Below are positions 23,570 to 34,127 of a stretch of DNA of 64,000 bases, piece by piece. Position 1 is the stretch's first letter, and each line of letters begins with the position of its first letter. The translations under genes and the position numbers were made by a program. The DNA is from Anastatus disparis (lineage: Eukaryota; Arthropoda; Insecta; Hymenoptera; Eupelmidae). The stretch covers positions 372,001 through 436,000 of the forward strand of contig JAFFSR010000231.1 in the NCBI GenBank assembly GCA_017163975.1, in the 5' to 3' direction. The notes below the pieces were generated by a model. That model was not told the origin of the DNA, made no database searches, and saw only the letters and a list, made by a program, of their open reading frames with translations.

Positions 23570-24189
23570 ATTTATGTGAATATGAAAATTTTTTTCTCAA
23601 TTTTTTTTATATCTCTTACTAAACCATAATATTCCAAATTCCACACCGATGAAAATATAGGTCTTAAGGCCACCTATCCATAAAAAAAATTTGAGACAGA
23701 AAAAAAATGGCTTTTTTGAGAAAAATGCATTTTTCATTTTCTACAAAAAGTGCAATTGCACTTCCGTTTTTTTGTTAAAAAAAATAAAAGACGGTGGAAT
23801 TAAAAGAGCATCCTCTGTAGCATTTAACGAGCCTAAATTTATTTATAAAGATCACTACTGGGATAAAAACGATTAAAAAAAAAAAAAATTTCGATTTTTG
23901 AAAATTGAAAATTTATAAGTCATTTTTAAAAAGTGCATAAAAACTGCATTTTTGATGATATTGAAAAATAAAAAAATACGTATACGCTTATTTTCAAAGT
24001 AGAATAACATAAAAAATTTTTAAGCAGTTTGGAGAGATAGGTGCAGTCGGTCTGCATGATTTGAGATGGAATCGGTCTTTAGATGATTTTGAACAACATT
24101 ACGCATGAATTATGTTGTAGGTGTTATGAGTTAAAAATTAAAAACAAACTTTTTTTATTGAAAAACACAATTTTACTCGAGTCTCGCCG
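23570..24189 (-). repeat. Right terminal inverted repeat of the transposon
   Basis: Reverse complement of 17409-18205 minus its internal insertion. Ends at 24189 followed by TAAA. Confidence 0.85.
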
Positions 24190-25257
24190 TAAATTAGTTC
24201 ATGTGTAGTGGAACATAAAATTGGGACGGTAGCAGCACCCTAACTAAATAAATATTGCGATAAGAACTTAAAAATTACAAACGATTAAACATAATAAATC
24301 AACAAATGAATTCATTAAAAAACGAAACCCAGGGTTAATATATATTTTTTTAAATTATATTTGAATAAATTACAAGTTAAAACATCCAAAAATAGTTTTC
24401 GTGCCCCATTATTGAATAAAAATTGGCACCGTGTGGGGCATGAATAGCAAGGCCATAATGAAGTATTTTTATGCATTTTTTCCAGTACATATCATTAATT
24501 AAGAACATTAAGGAAGTAATATGGATTAATTATTTTTGTTCGAATTGTAATGAACCGACTTCATTACCAATCAATGTTAAAACAAAAATTTTATTTTAAA
24601 TGATAAAATAATAAAAGAAAAAAATAAGATGGATCAAGTACTAAATAAACAAACACAAGAAATAAATAGCACGACGTAAGAAATTGAGATCAAGCAGTGG
24701 CTGAAGGAAACCAAAAAGAAACATAAGCTGAAGTCACAGGGTTCATTATAATTTAAAAAAAAAAAAACATAAATAGGAACAACAATATTAACAATAAATA
24801 AAAGCGAAAATAATCGCCATAAAATAATAAATAAACAAATACGAGGGATAAATAGCAACAAATCCAGTTGACCTCAATGAAATCAAGGCTCGGCGGCCGC
24901 ATGAAACAGCAAAGGAAGGAGAAGTATAAGCTGAATAGCATGCTAAAAAAAGATACGGGCAGGCGGCAAGCTTAGAAAAAGCGATAAGCCTGACAACGAT
25001 GAACGGCTTCACAGAAAAACACGAAGTTAACTGAGAGGAGTATGAAAAGATTTCAGCAAAGCGGTAGGGGAATAAAGCGCAGTATGAAAACAGATAAGGC
25101 CGTCCCTGAAGAAAAGTACAGAGTGGAGGGACATTAAAACCAATTTATGGGTGTAATTATACAAGTACTGCAAAACTTAATAGAAAAGCTTTGGCGGAAT
25201 ATCAAAAAACAGGAAACCGAAAAGATAACGGCAGAAAGTAATTGCCAATAAACTTCG
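24190..25257. other. Anonymous sequence, GC-richer after 24880
   Basis: No supportable gene. Minus-strand frames of 62-75 codons at 24634-25012 overlap one another, lack recognisable domains and are treated as chance. Confidence 0.5.
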
Positions 25258-25329
25258 AGTTGACCTCCTTCTAGTCAACTGAAGTTATGGTTTCCAGAAA
25301 AAACCATACAGGGAGGGTTGACTGGCAAC

Positions 25330-25425
25330 CAATCAGAATAGCTGAACATCATACGAATGGGCAGAAACACAGATCGCCGTTAGCAACAACGAAACTTCTA
25401 GAAGCTTGACTTAGAGTATAAAGCT
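25330..25425 (+). promoter_or_regulatory. Promoter-like cluster: CCAAT, heat-shock element, TATA
   Basis: An AACCAATCAGAA CCAAT box is followed at ~25390 by GAAACTTCTAGAAGCTT, which fits the alternating GAAnnTTCnnGAAnnTT heat-shock element, then TATAAA at ~25418. The 92-codon frame starting at 25440 (no recognised domain) lies just downstream and could be transcribed. Element identity is inferred from consensus only. Confidence 0.5.
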
Positions 25426-25439
25426 CTAAGCTTGCAGGC

Positions 25440-25718
25440 GTGGGCCCTCTTTCTTCCGACCAACTTCTTGCTGACCACGTCAATTGCGCCCAGAAGCCGA
25501 TACGTCATCAAGAGCCTGCAGCAGCCAGCCACCGCCCATCTCTGCGTCATCTCAACCAAGGAGACCCAGTTGCATTTAAGGAAAGAAGAAGTTTATTTAA
25601 ATTTCAAGTAACCAGGAACTATATCTATTGGAGAGCAGGGAGAACGCGGGAGGAAGCAGAGATTTACACCAGGAACGACAAAATTAAACAAGGTAGAGAG
25701 TCTTTCAATATTGGTTAA
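25440..25718 (+). CDS. Hypothetical 92-codon ORF downstream of promoter-like cluster
   Basis: An open frame from ATG 25440 to a stop at 25716-25718. Composition is polar and Arg/Gln-rich with no signal peptide, membrane span or motif I recognise. It stands out only because of its position ~20 bp after a TATA box and a heat-shock-like element. It may equally be the transcribed leader (R-U5) of an LTR. Low confidence that it is translated. Confidence 0.2.
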   Translation: MGPLSSDQLLADHVNCAQKPIRHQEPAAASHRPSLRHLNQGDPVAFKERRSLFKFQVTRNYIYWRAGRTREEAEIYTRNDKIKQGRESFNIG

Positions 25719-25959
25719 TTGTAAATTTCAAAAAGAAAAGATGGAGAGAAAAACATGTCTCGGGAACGCGTTGATTCTATTGCTAATTCGCTGAGTAAAT
25801 GTTGAGCGTCACGAATTGTTGAAAATTAGAATTAAAATTAGAAAAAGAAAGGTTCAGAAAGGAAATGCAAAGAAAAGAAAAAGAAAACTTGGTATGGGGT
25901 AACACGGTTTGCCACGAAGTAAAACAAATATATTAATAAAAGAAAAAATTTAATTAACT

Positions 25960-26300
25960 ATGTACGAAGCAAGGCTTTTTAGGTAAATTGAAGAGGGAAA
26001 AAGAAATAAATTGATAAAATTTTGGCAATGACATGGGTTGTTTTTTCTATTGTTCTACCTATCCTTGCTGCATCTTTTTTTTTTAGACTTCCATCCCCGG
26101 AGACGTAGCGCTCGCGCGTTAGTCAAACGGAAGTCGATGGATGGCTGAAATACAATCATCCATTACAAAAATTGTTTGACTTATATGCTGAACGTAACAG
26201 AATCTCATTCGCCGAGGGACCAAGAAAGAAACGCAGCGCTCCTTGTCTCTCACTATTGGTAAGAGAGAGAGGCAAAGAGACGCGATGCTAACGCGTCGAA
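25960..26300. other. Anonymous sequence with a GC-richer segment
   Basis: 26090-26295 is GC-richer than the surroundings (TAGCGCTCGCGCG, AACGCAGCGCTCC) but shows no gene, RNA or repeat I can name. Confidence 0.4.
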
Positions 26301-26668
26301 GGGGATGTAAAATGGACACTACACCTGTACTCATAAATATTCACTATCTTTACATTTTATTGCAAAATTTTTAATAAAAAAATGCATTAGCTTGTAGTAT
26401 GTACCATGAAGATTATTTGGTTAAATTTTTAAATAAATTCATTCATTAGTTATTGAGAATTTTGGGTTCCAAAATTATTTATTAACATTTTTGAATTTCG
26501 TACAGGAATCCAAATATCTTAAAAACTAATTAATGAATTTATTTGAAAATTTATCTAAATAATCATCAATACTACAAGCTAATGCATTTCTTTTCTGGAA
26601 ATTCAGCAATAAAATGGAAAAGAAGCTAATATCTATAAGTACAGGTGTAGTGCCCGTTTGACATCTCC
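26301..26668. mobile_element. MITE, GGGGATGTAA family copy 2
   Basis: Left end GGGGATGTAAAATGGACACT, right end (reverse complement) GGAGATGTCAAACGGGCACT, right TTAA 26669-26672, left target decayed. Arms (ACACCTGTACT / AGTACAGGTGTAG, AATGCATTAGCTTGTAGTA mirrored) fold back. Longer than the 11151 copy. Confidence 0.8.
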
Positions 26669-26777
26669 TTAATTCAATGAATTTCCTGATTATTTAACTT
26701 AACGGATAAGGGAATAATTAAAGAAATAATTCAAGTTAAGCATTTTTTTTTCATTATTAGGTAATTTTAAGATTTCA

Positions 26778-26933
26778 ACCTTTAGAGGGCCGGAATACGC
26801 CTCTAGGCGTAAGGGGTCTGACTCACCAACATCGCAACTTAGTTTGGCTCTAACTCAGGGACCTTAGACCACATTCCTATAGAAAAATTCGATTTTCAAA
26901 TTTTTCAAAACTCCGGCCCTTTAAAGGTTAAAT
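26778..26933. mobile_element. Small foldback/MITE with GGGCCGGA ends
   Basis: AACCTTTAGAGGGCCGGA at the left is mirrored by TCCGGCCCTTTAAAGGTT at the right, ~155 bp apart. The interior is GC-richer (TCTAGGCGTAAGGGGTCTGA). No TSD recognised. Confidence 0.6.
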
Positions 26934-26939
26934 CAATTA

Positions 26940-27640
26940 ACAGATAAAGAAATCATTATTAAAAATACACAAGTTAAACTAAGTTTAAATCCCTAGCGTA
27001 AACTGGTCTTTCAAAGCATCTAATTACTAGCAAAGACTTAAGAACGGAATTAATTGAATTAAATGATAATTTTTTAGAAGAAAATATAGTAATTCTATGA
27101 TTTAATATTTTTTTATAAGATAAGGTACTTTTCATAAATAAGTTTGCATAATTTTTAAAAACAGCTTTTGATTCCTCGACTAATCAAAATTTTTATTGGC
27201 AAAGAATTACTTGAATCAGCAATAAAGTTATAGCTTCCGTACATAAAGAAGGAATGATAAACATTCTAAATAATACTAAATTATGTATTATATTTTATAA
27301 CAAAATTGAAATTACAAATCAACATTCATTAGTCATCAAATGTAACATTTGATAATTGTAACGTAGGTTTCAGGGAGGATAGTAGAGATTGAGATTCTTT
27401 ACTTATATTTCGAAATTTCGGCTTATTGCGTGGGAGGGAGAGGGAGGAAGGCACAACTCCCACTAATAACAGAGAATTGTGTATTTGCGTTTATTTTGTT
27501 TTAAAAAATATGGAATAAAGTCTTCCGCGTAACGAGTTTTATGTACACGTAAGTAGGAATCGTCCAAGTTCCCAATCTTTACGCAACATATATATATATC
27601 TCCCTATATTATATAGTTATATGAACCAAAATTCAGTCGG
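26940..27640. other. Anonymous sequence with a GA-rich patch
   Basis: No gene. 27375-27470 is purine-rich on the plus strand (GGGAGGGAGAGGGAGGAAGG). A short TA run lies at 27590-27620. Confidence 0.4.
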
Positions 27641-27853
27641 TGCCCCCACCCCCCCCCACACACCCCTCCCCCCCACAGCCCCCCCACAGCCCCCCACATG
27701 ATTTTTATTAATTAAATAACGTAAATTTACGTTATTTTATGTTATCGATCATTACCCCCCCCCCCCACGTCCCCCCGCGTCCCCCCACAGACCCCCACTA
27801 ACCCCCCACAGACCCCCACAGTCCCCCCACAACCCCCCCACAATCCCCCCACA
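27641..27853. repeat. C-rich degenerate repeat (G4-capable on minus strand)
   Basis: Two blocks of C5-C13 runs separated by ACA/ACAG/GT (CCCCCCACAGACCCCCACT-type units) flank a ~65-bp AT segment that contains the palindrome AACGTAAATTTACGTT. The minus strand has well over four G5+ runs with short loops, the standard pattern for G-quadruplex formation. It lies just outside the left hairpin of the Rep/helicase element. Confidence 0.85.
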
Positions 27854-28108
27854 ACTTTTTAGAACCATCAAATACTGCATAATATAGTTTTATATTTTTT
27901 TTATTATATTTTATTTATGTATAATATTACATAAAAATATAAAAATTTTAATTTTTTTTTTGTTGAAAACTCGAAAGTAGTTGCATAAAATTACAATTTA
28001 TAATATTTAAAATGAAAAACATGTGCCTCATCAGATATCTTATTACCATTTTTTACATAGTTTATCTGAAATTAATAAATATAAATTTAAATTAATTCTA
28101 TTACAATT
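27854..28108. other. AT-rich spacer
   Basis: No gene or named repeat seen between the C-rich tract and the left hairpin of the Rep/helicase element. Confidence 0.5.
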
Positions 28109-28465
28109 CCTCAACACTATAATTAATTCATTTGTTGAAAACATAATGATTTTTAATAATTTATTCATATTATAAATATTTTATTGTATTAAAATAAAAA
28201 TAAGCATATAGTGTTGAGGATTCAGATTTCCACACCACCTTACATTATAAACCTTTAATAGTATTGATTTATACAACTTTTAAAATTAATTGATATTAAT
28301 ATTTATGTTTAAATTTATATAACTTTCAAGATTAATAACTATTTATATTTATTTATTGAATAGAAAAAGGTGTATAATATAGCGGTACCATTATTGGCGC
28401 GTTAGATTTTTTGATTAGTGGAAACCCTCGCCAGGAGCCCTAAAAACCACTTTTATATATTTTTT
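28109..28465. repeat. Left inverted end with hairpin (Rep/helicase element)
   Basis: The 12-bp stem CCTCAACACTAT/ATAGTGTTGAGG encloses ~87 bp, followed inward by blocks shared in inverse order with 33035-33374. Similarity is high at 28384-28450 and patchy elsewhere. Confidence 0.8.
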
Positions 28466-28723
28466 AATATATTTTATTTTATATTATATAAATATTGATA
28501 TTGAAGAAAAATAAAATAATAAATAATATAAATTATTATAAGAAATTTAAAAAAATAAACTATTTCAAATAATATTAAAATTTTTTTAATAAGTTTATTA
28601 TTAAATTAGATACATCATAATGTTTAAGTTTTAAAATTTCTAGGATTATTTATTTATAATTCCTTTTATTATTTTATTCCTTTTACATTATTTAAGATGT
28701 ATCAAAATTTTAATAAACAATTT

Positions 28724-28960
28724 TTAAAATATCTTAATTATGTATTTTTTATGTCGATTTAAAGAATCCAATCGTTGGAAACCTTTTCCACATTCACATA
28801 TGTAACTATAAGAATTATTATGAATTTTTAAATGTCTCAAAAAATGATCATGTCGTAAAATGATTTTGTTACAAATGTAACATGTAAATTTTTGATTATT
28901 TTGGTTATGTAATTGTAAATGTCTTTTAATATGTTTTTTTATTTTTATTACTGTTCCACA
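28724..28960 (-). pseudogene. C2H2 zinc-finger fragment
   Basis: Read on the minus strand this gives one full C2H2 finger (CYICNK..., spacer, HLKIH) followed by a second (CECGKGFQRL..., RH) that ends at a TAA at 28724-28726. Upstream a partial finger (ICGTV...HIKRHLQLH) is cut at ~28960, where the plus-strand Rep-like frame begins. No ATG remains, so it is a fragment. C2H2 fingers occur at the N terminus of some Helitron Rep proteins, but there they share the Rep strand; here the orientation is opposite, suggesting an inversion or a separate captured gene. Confidence 0.7.
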
Positions 28961-28961
28961 T

Positions 28962-31803
28962 ATGGAAAGAACTTAAAGAAATTTTAAAAAATTTTCCTGA
29001 AGGAACAACTCCTAATGATATACCAAATATTACAGTAAGATTATTTTATGCAAAATTTAAAATGCTATTAAATGATATAATAAAAATGAAATTTTTGGTC
29101 CTGTAATAGCTTATGTATTTTCCATAGAATTTCAAAAAAGAGGATTACCTCATGCACATATCATTATCACATTACACCATAATCATAAAATATTTACTGT
29201 AGAATCTATTGATAAGTATATTTCAGCTGAAATACCATCATCGGAAAATATATATTTACAAAAATTAGTAATTAAACATATGTTACACGGACCACATACT
29301 AGCAAATCTCCATGTTATGATGAAAATAAAAATATATGTAAAAAAATTTTCCAAAACCATTTACTGAATGTACTAAAATTGAAGAAAATAAATATCCACA
29401 ATACAAACGACGAAATAATATTTCTGATAATTATATCTACAATTTTAAAAATAACAAAAAAATTATAAAAGTTGATAATTCAATGGTAATTCCTTACAAT
29501 AGTTTTTTATTAGCAAAATATGCTGCTCATATTAATACTGAACTTTGTATGTCAATACAAAGTATTAAATATATTTACGACTATATTTATAAAGGAGTAG
29601 ATAAAGCATATTGCAAAATAAAAGAAAATAAAATAAAAGAAAATGAAGAAGAAGTATATGATGAAATAACACAATATATAGATGGTAGATACTTAAGTCC
29701 AATGGAAGCAGCATGGAGATTACAAGAATTACCATTATGTGGCAGAAGTCATTCTGTAATAAGATTAAGTATTCATACAGAAAATCAACAAAAAATAATT
29801 TTTAATGAAAATGATATAGATTCAGCATTAAATAAATACGAAACAACGTTAACCGCATGGTTTACTTTGAATAAAAAAGATGATTTTGCTAAAAAAATTA
29901 AATATGTTAACATACCACAATATTATATTTTCAATTCTAACACAAAATCTTGGATAAAACGATCAAAAATAGAAAAAACATAGCTATTGGTAGATTAAAT
30001 GTAGTATCTCCTAAAGATAGTGAACGTTTTTTTTTTAAAATTAATATTAAATAGAATAAAAGGTGCAACATCTTATACAGATTTACGAACTCACGAAAAT
30101 ATTACTTATAATACTTATAAAGAAACAGCTTTAGCAATGAATTTAATTGAGCACGAAAATGAAATTTATTATATTTTTGAAGAAGCATGTCAAGTTATGT
30201 TACCAATACAACTACGTAAATTTTTGCATGTTTTTTACTATGTGAAAATATTCAAGGTAAAATTATTTGGAACAAATATAAAAAATTTTTACAGAAGATT
30301 TTAAAGATAATAAAGAAAATAAAGCTTTATCACATATTAATCAAATATTAAATTTAGAAGATATGTCATGTGAAAATTTTGGTTTACCAGAACCAAATAA
30401 AACATACATTGAAGAAAATGAAGAAATTAATGATGAAATTATAAATTTTAGTAAAAAAAATTTGATAAAATGTATAAACAATTAAATAATGATAAAAACA
30501 AATTTTTGAAAAAATAATAAATAATAAACAAAAAATATTTTTCATAGATGGACCAGGAGGTTCCGGAAAAACTTTCTTATACAAAACATTAATATATTAT
30601 TATATAAGCATTAAAAAAAAATTTTTATCGATGGCTTGGACCGGAATAGCTTCAATTTTATTACCTAAAGGTTTAACAAGTCACAGAACTTTTAGATTAC
30701 CATTGGATTTAAATAACATTGAAAGCGCATTTTTAAAATTTAATTCAGATAAAAAAAAATAAGAGAAACAGATATAATTATATGGGATGAAGCATCTATG
30801 ATTCCTAAAAAAGCTTTAGAAATCGTAGACAAAACTTTAAAAGATGTTTGTCATAATGATAAAAGTTTTGGTGGAAAAATAATTATTTTAGGTGGAGATT
30901 TTCGACAAATTCTACCAGTATTAAAATATGGAAGAAGAAATACTATAATTGAAGAGACTATAAAATATTCAAATCTTTGGCCCTTATTTCATATTTTTAA
31001 ATTAAAAAAAAACATAAGATCTAATAATGACAGTTTCTCTTCATTTTTATTAAATATAGGAGAAGGAAACATTAATCCATTTATTATTCCAGAAGAATGG
31101 AAAACTAATGACGTCTGTGCCAAAATTTATAAAAACATTAACGAAAATTATTGTTTTTCAAAAATGTCATTTTGAGTACACATAATGAAGATGTAAATAT
31201 TTTAAATAACAGAATTTTAAAATTAATTAAGAATGAAAAAAAAACTTATTATAGCATTGACTATGCAACATACAAAGGTGTAGATCAAACGGATGATAAT
31301 ATTCATTTGAATTATCCAATAGAAATGTTAAATAACATAAGAGAAGGATTACCTCCACACGAACTGAAATTAAAAGTAAATACCATAATTATGTTAATTC
31401 GAAATTTAAGTATAAAAATGGATTATGTAATGGAACGCGATTAAAAATAACTAAATTATTCAAATATAACATAGAAGCACAAATAATTACTGGAGAAAAT
31501 AAAGGAAATAAAGTTTTTATACCACGTATTACATTAAACACTAATGAATCATCATCTTTACCATTTATTTTATATAGAAAACAATTTCCTGTTATATTAG
31601 CTTTTGCTATAACAATTAATAAATCTCAAGGCCAAAGTTTCGAAAATATAGGAATATTCATCAAAAAACCTTTATTTTCTCACGGGCAATTATATGTTGC
31701 TCTTTCACGTTGTAAAAATGTAAATAAAATATATATTCAAAATGAATCGGAAAACAAAGATATTATACCTAACATAGTTTGGAAAGAAATATTAGAAAAA
31801 TAA
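28962..31803 (+). pseudogene. Helitron-like Rep/PIF1-type helicase, frameshifted
   Basis: Segments in several frames add up to a Rep-helicase protein truncated at its N terminus. Visible in order: the HUH endonuclease motif in EFQKRGLPHAHIII (~29125-29165), a YIYDYIYKG segment with candidate catalytic tyrosines (~29570), the 29483-29983 ORF, helicase Walker A GPGGSGKTFLYK (~30550), Walker B IIWDEAS (~30778), GGDFRQILPV (~30893), AITINKSQGQ (~31608) and the final VALSRCKN (~31695), stop 31801-31803. The family nicks and replicates DNA by rolling-circle transposition. Several frameshifts (for example near 29095, 29980 and 31170) make this copy inactive. Confidence 0.85.
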
Positions 31804-31879
31804 TTTTATTATAATTTAACAAAAATTTAATGTTATTTAAATAAATTTTTTATAAATTATTTTATTAATTAAACTTTAT

Positions 31880-31896
31880 TTTTTTTCAGGTTATAT
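31880..31896 (+). promoter_or_regulatory. Candidate 3' splice site before acidic ORF
   Basis: CTTTATTTTTTTTCAGG is a strong polypyrimidine-AG match ~60 bp upstream of the ATG at 31952. It would suit a spliced leader exon for the second ORF; no donor was identified. Confidence 0.35.
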
Positions 31897-31951
31897 TTAT
31901 ATTAATCATAAACATTAAAAATTTTTAATAATATATAAATAAAAAAACATA

Positions 31952-32404
31952 ATGGAATGGAATTCAATTAATGATGTTGAAATTGACAATGTTAATGATC
32001 AACAAATGATTGAATGGGATCCAATAGAAGGTCATTATGTTGAAATTAACAATGTCAATGATCAACAATTGATGGAAAATTTAAATGATCAAATTGAAGA
32101 ACATTTAAATTTCCAAGAAGAATATGAATATTATTTAGAAAGTCTAGATAATAATAGTTCAATAAGCAATACAATAATTTCTAAATTAAATAATATTATT
32201 AATTCGTATATAGAGGAAAATAATGAACAATTTGAATTTAAAAATTGGAATGAAGTACCAGAGTATTATAAATATTATGCGAATGAAATTATAAAATATA
32301 AAATAAATATAAGCGAACCAATAGCAGAATATTACTTTAATCAAAGTCATGAAATTTATTCTAATTATTTATTAAGATTAGCTAACATTATTAATAAAAT
32401 ATGA
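31952..32404 (+). CDS. Acidic 150-residue protein of unknown function (element ORF2)
   Basis: An uninterrupted frame with ATG at 31952 and TGA at 32402-32404, the only intact ORF in the element. It is rich in Asn, Glu and Asp, with two tandem copies of an EINNVNDQQLMEN-like segment near residues 9-45, and a C-terminal half with aromatic pairs (YYKYY, YYFNQ). No signal peptide, membrane span or known domain recognised. It lies ~150 bp after the helicase on the same strand, inside the inverted ends, so it may be an accessory protein of the element. Function unknown. Confidence 0.55.
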   Translation: MEWNSINDVEIDNVNDQQMIEWDPIEGHYVEINNVNDQQLMENLNDQIEEHLNFQEEYEYYLESLDNNSSISNTIISKLNNIINSYIEENNEQFEFKNWNEVPEYYKYYANEIIKYKINISEPIAEYYFNQSHEIYSNYLLRLANIINKI

Positions 32405-33034
32405 AAAATTAAAATAAATCATAAATATTACTATATAATAATAAATTAAAAAAAAATTTTTTAAATTATTAATATTATTAAAAAAAAAAAATTAGAATAT
32501 TTAAAAATTAACTAAAATATTTAAAAGTTATGATTATTTAAAATTTATAAAACGAAATTTTAATAAATAAATAATTTAACTAATAACAACAATAAATAAA
32601 AATTCATATTCATAACTTTTATACAGGTAAATATAGTATAAGTAAGTATAAAATAATTTAAAATTATTTTATTTATTTATTTGTTATATAAATAACTAAA
32701 TTTTAAATAAAATATGATATAATGATCATGTAATAATTTCATTTACAATATCATAATAAATTTATAAATTTTAGTATGAATTTTTGATATATCTCATAAA
32801 ATGTTTAAAATGAGAAAAAGATATAAAAAGGAATTATAACAAAATAATCCTATAAATCTTATAAAACTCAAAATCATTACGATATATCAAATAATATACT
32901 AAATTATCAACAAAATTTTCAATATATTTTAAACTAATGATCATTAATATCATAACAATAATAACACTATTTTTAAGTTATACTACATATAATTAAATAT
33001 ATTATAAATATTTAAAATAAAATATATTTTATAA
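32405..33034. other. AT-rich 3' region of the Rep/helicase element
   Basis: No ORF or named repeat; lies between the acidic ORF and the right inverted end. Confidence 0.5.
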
Positions 33035-33374
33035 TACTAAGTGGTTTTTAGGGCTACTGGCGAGGGTTTCCACTAATCAAAAAATCTAACGCGCCATCAA
33101 GGTACCTCTATGTTACACACCTTTTTAAAACTTCATATATTATATAATTATATTAACAAAAAAATTTTACAAATTTATTCAAAATTAATATTGATTTAAA
33201 AAATAAATATTTATAAGTTATATTGATAAAGGTTTGAAATGTGAGGTAGTGTGGAAAGCCGAACCTCAACACTATATATCTCTTCTTTTTTTATAAAAAT
33301 AAAAAAATAATGAATTAATAATAATTATATATATCTCTTCTTTTTGAAATATAATGAACAAAATAGTGTTGAGG
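33035..33374. repeat. Right inverted end with hairpin (Rep/helicase element)
   Basis: Mirror of 28109-28465: GTGGTTTTTAGGGCTACTGG...GGTACC block first, then the TGAGGTAGTGTGGAAA block, then the CCTCAACACTAT...ATAGTGTTGAGG hairpin. The hairpin loop also contains a short duplication of ATATATCTCTTCTTTTT. Confidence 0.8.
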
Positions 33375-33578
33375 TATTTTTATATAAAGTAACATAAATA
33401 ATTAATATTAATAGAAATAGTAAAAATATTTATTTAGAGTTTAGATAAAAATTATATTATATAATAAATTAAATAATATTACATTATATAATATAATATT
33501 AATAATAAATGTTTAATATATAATTATATTTATAGCATAACTGGGGGTTGTGAGCAGCGCGAGCAGGTGGTACCCCTA

Positions 33579-33659
<81 letters not shown>

Positions 33660-33742
33660 AATATTGGAACTTTTAGGTTTGGTGTGCAAATAATAAAATA
33701 TTTCTAAAACCTGCGTTGCACGGATCGTTTTAGTAGCTCGGA
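33375..33742. other. AT-rich spacer with (TA)n microsatellite
   Basis: A long TA tract occupies ~33577-33654. A short GC-richer piece (GAGCAGCGCGAGCAGGTGGT) precedes it. No gene. Confidence 0.7.
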
Positions 33743-33746
33743 TTAA

Positions 33747-34127
33747 GAAGTGGCCGAACTATCTGTCTTTGTCTAATAGCGTTTTTTATCATTTATGTAA
33801 ACACTATCCGGTATAACAAGAAAAAAATAGCAGCCCCCGCTAGATATTAATATGATAAGTAAATTTTGTAATAACAACCAAATTTTTTCACTGCATAGTT
33901 TTTGACTAATTAGAGACCTACTAGCAATTTAGAATAAAACATCTTTTTTTTGGTAGGTCTCTAATTATTCAAAAACTACGCAGTGAAAAAATTTGGTTGT
34001 TATTACAAAATTTACTTATTATATTAATATCTAGCGGGGGCTGCTATTTTTTTCTTGTTATGCCGGATAGTGTTTACATAAATGATGAAAAACGCTATTA
34101 GACAAAGACAGATAGTTCGGCCCCTTC
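33747..34127. mobile_element. TTAA-flanked foldback MITE, family B copy 3
   Basis: TTAA 33743-33746 and 34128-34131; ends GAAGTGGCCGAACTATCTGT / its near complement. Very similar to the 19317 copy along the whole length, indicating relatively recent activity. Confidence 0.92.

Larger units (their letters stand above)
17409..24189 (+). mobile_element. DNA transposon with long terminal inverted repeats and decayed transposase
   Basis: Left end CGGAGGGTCCAAATAAAATT follows TTAA (17405-17408); the reverse complement of the right end, CGGCGAGACTCGAGTAAAAT, follows TTTA, compatible with a decayed TTAA target duplication. Inverted repeats run ~17409-18205 and ~23570-24189, with a ~165-bp insertion in the left arm near 17520-17690. 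The enclosed gene (18359-21363) encodes an RNase-H-like DDE transposase. TTAA targeting is known for piggyBac, Kolobok and Sola3; protein motifs do not look like piggyBac. Nested: two MITEs, an ~1.9-kb palindrome and TA microsatellites. Confidence 0.8.
25258..25959 (+). repeat. Possible solo LTR
   Basis: The block starts AGTTGACCTCC, ends TTTAATTAACT (AGTT..AACT inverted ends as in gypsy-type LTRs), and contains CCAAT, heat-shock-element-like and TATA motifs and an AATAAA near 25935. No target duplication is visible and no internal retroelement follows, so this is tentative. Confidence 0.3.
28109..33374 (+). mobile_element. Helitron-type Rep/helicase element enclosed by inverted, hairpin-bearing ends
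   Basis: Both flanks carry, in mirror order, (i) a CCTCAACACTAT...ATAGTGTTGAGG hairpin (28109-28219; 33264-33374), (ii) a TTTCCACACCACCTTACAT-like block, and (iii) a nearly identical 65-bp block with GGTACC, GGCGCGTTAGATTTTTTGAT and GGAAACCCTCGCCAG (28384-28450; 33041-33106). Between them lie a C2H2 fragment (minus), a broken Rep/helicase (plus) and an acidic ORF (plus). Canonical Helitrons lack long inverted ends; Helitron2/Helentron types have short asymmetric ones. Outer boundaries are therefore uncertain. Confidence 0.65.

Noticed and set aside
23151..23600. Minus- and plus-strand ORFs rich in Tyr-Ile dipeptides
   Set aside because: They are translations of a TA microsatellite, not proteins.
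24634..25012. Hydrophobic minus-strand ORFs
   Set aside because: Overlapping frames in AT-rich DNA without conserved motifs or start context.
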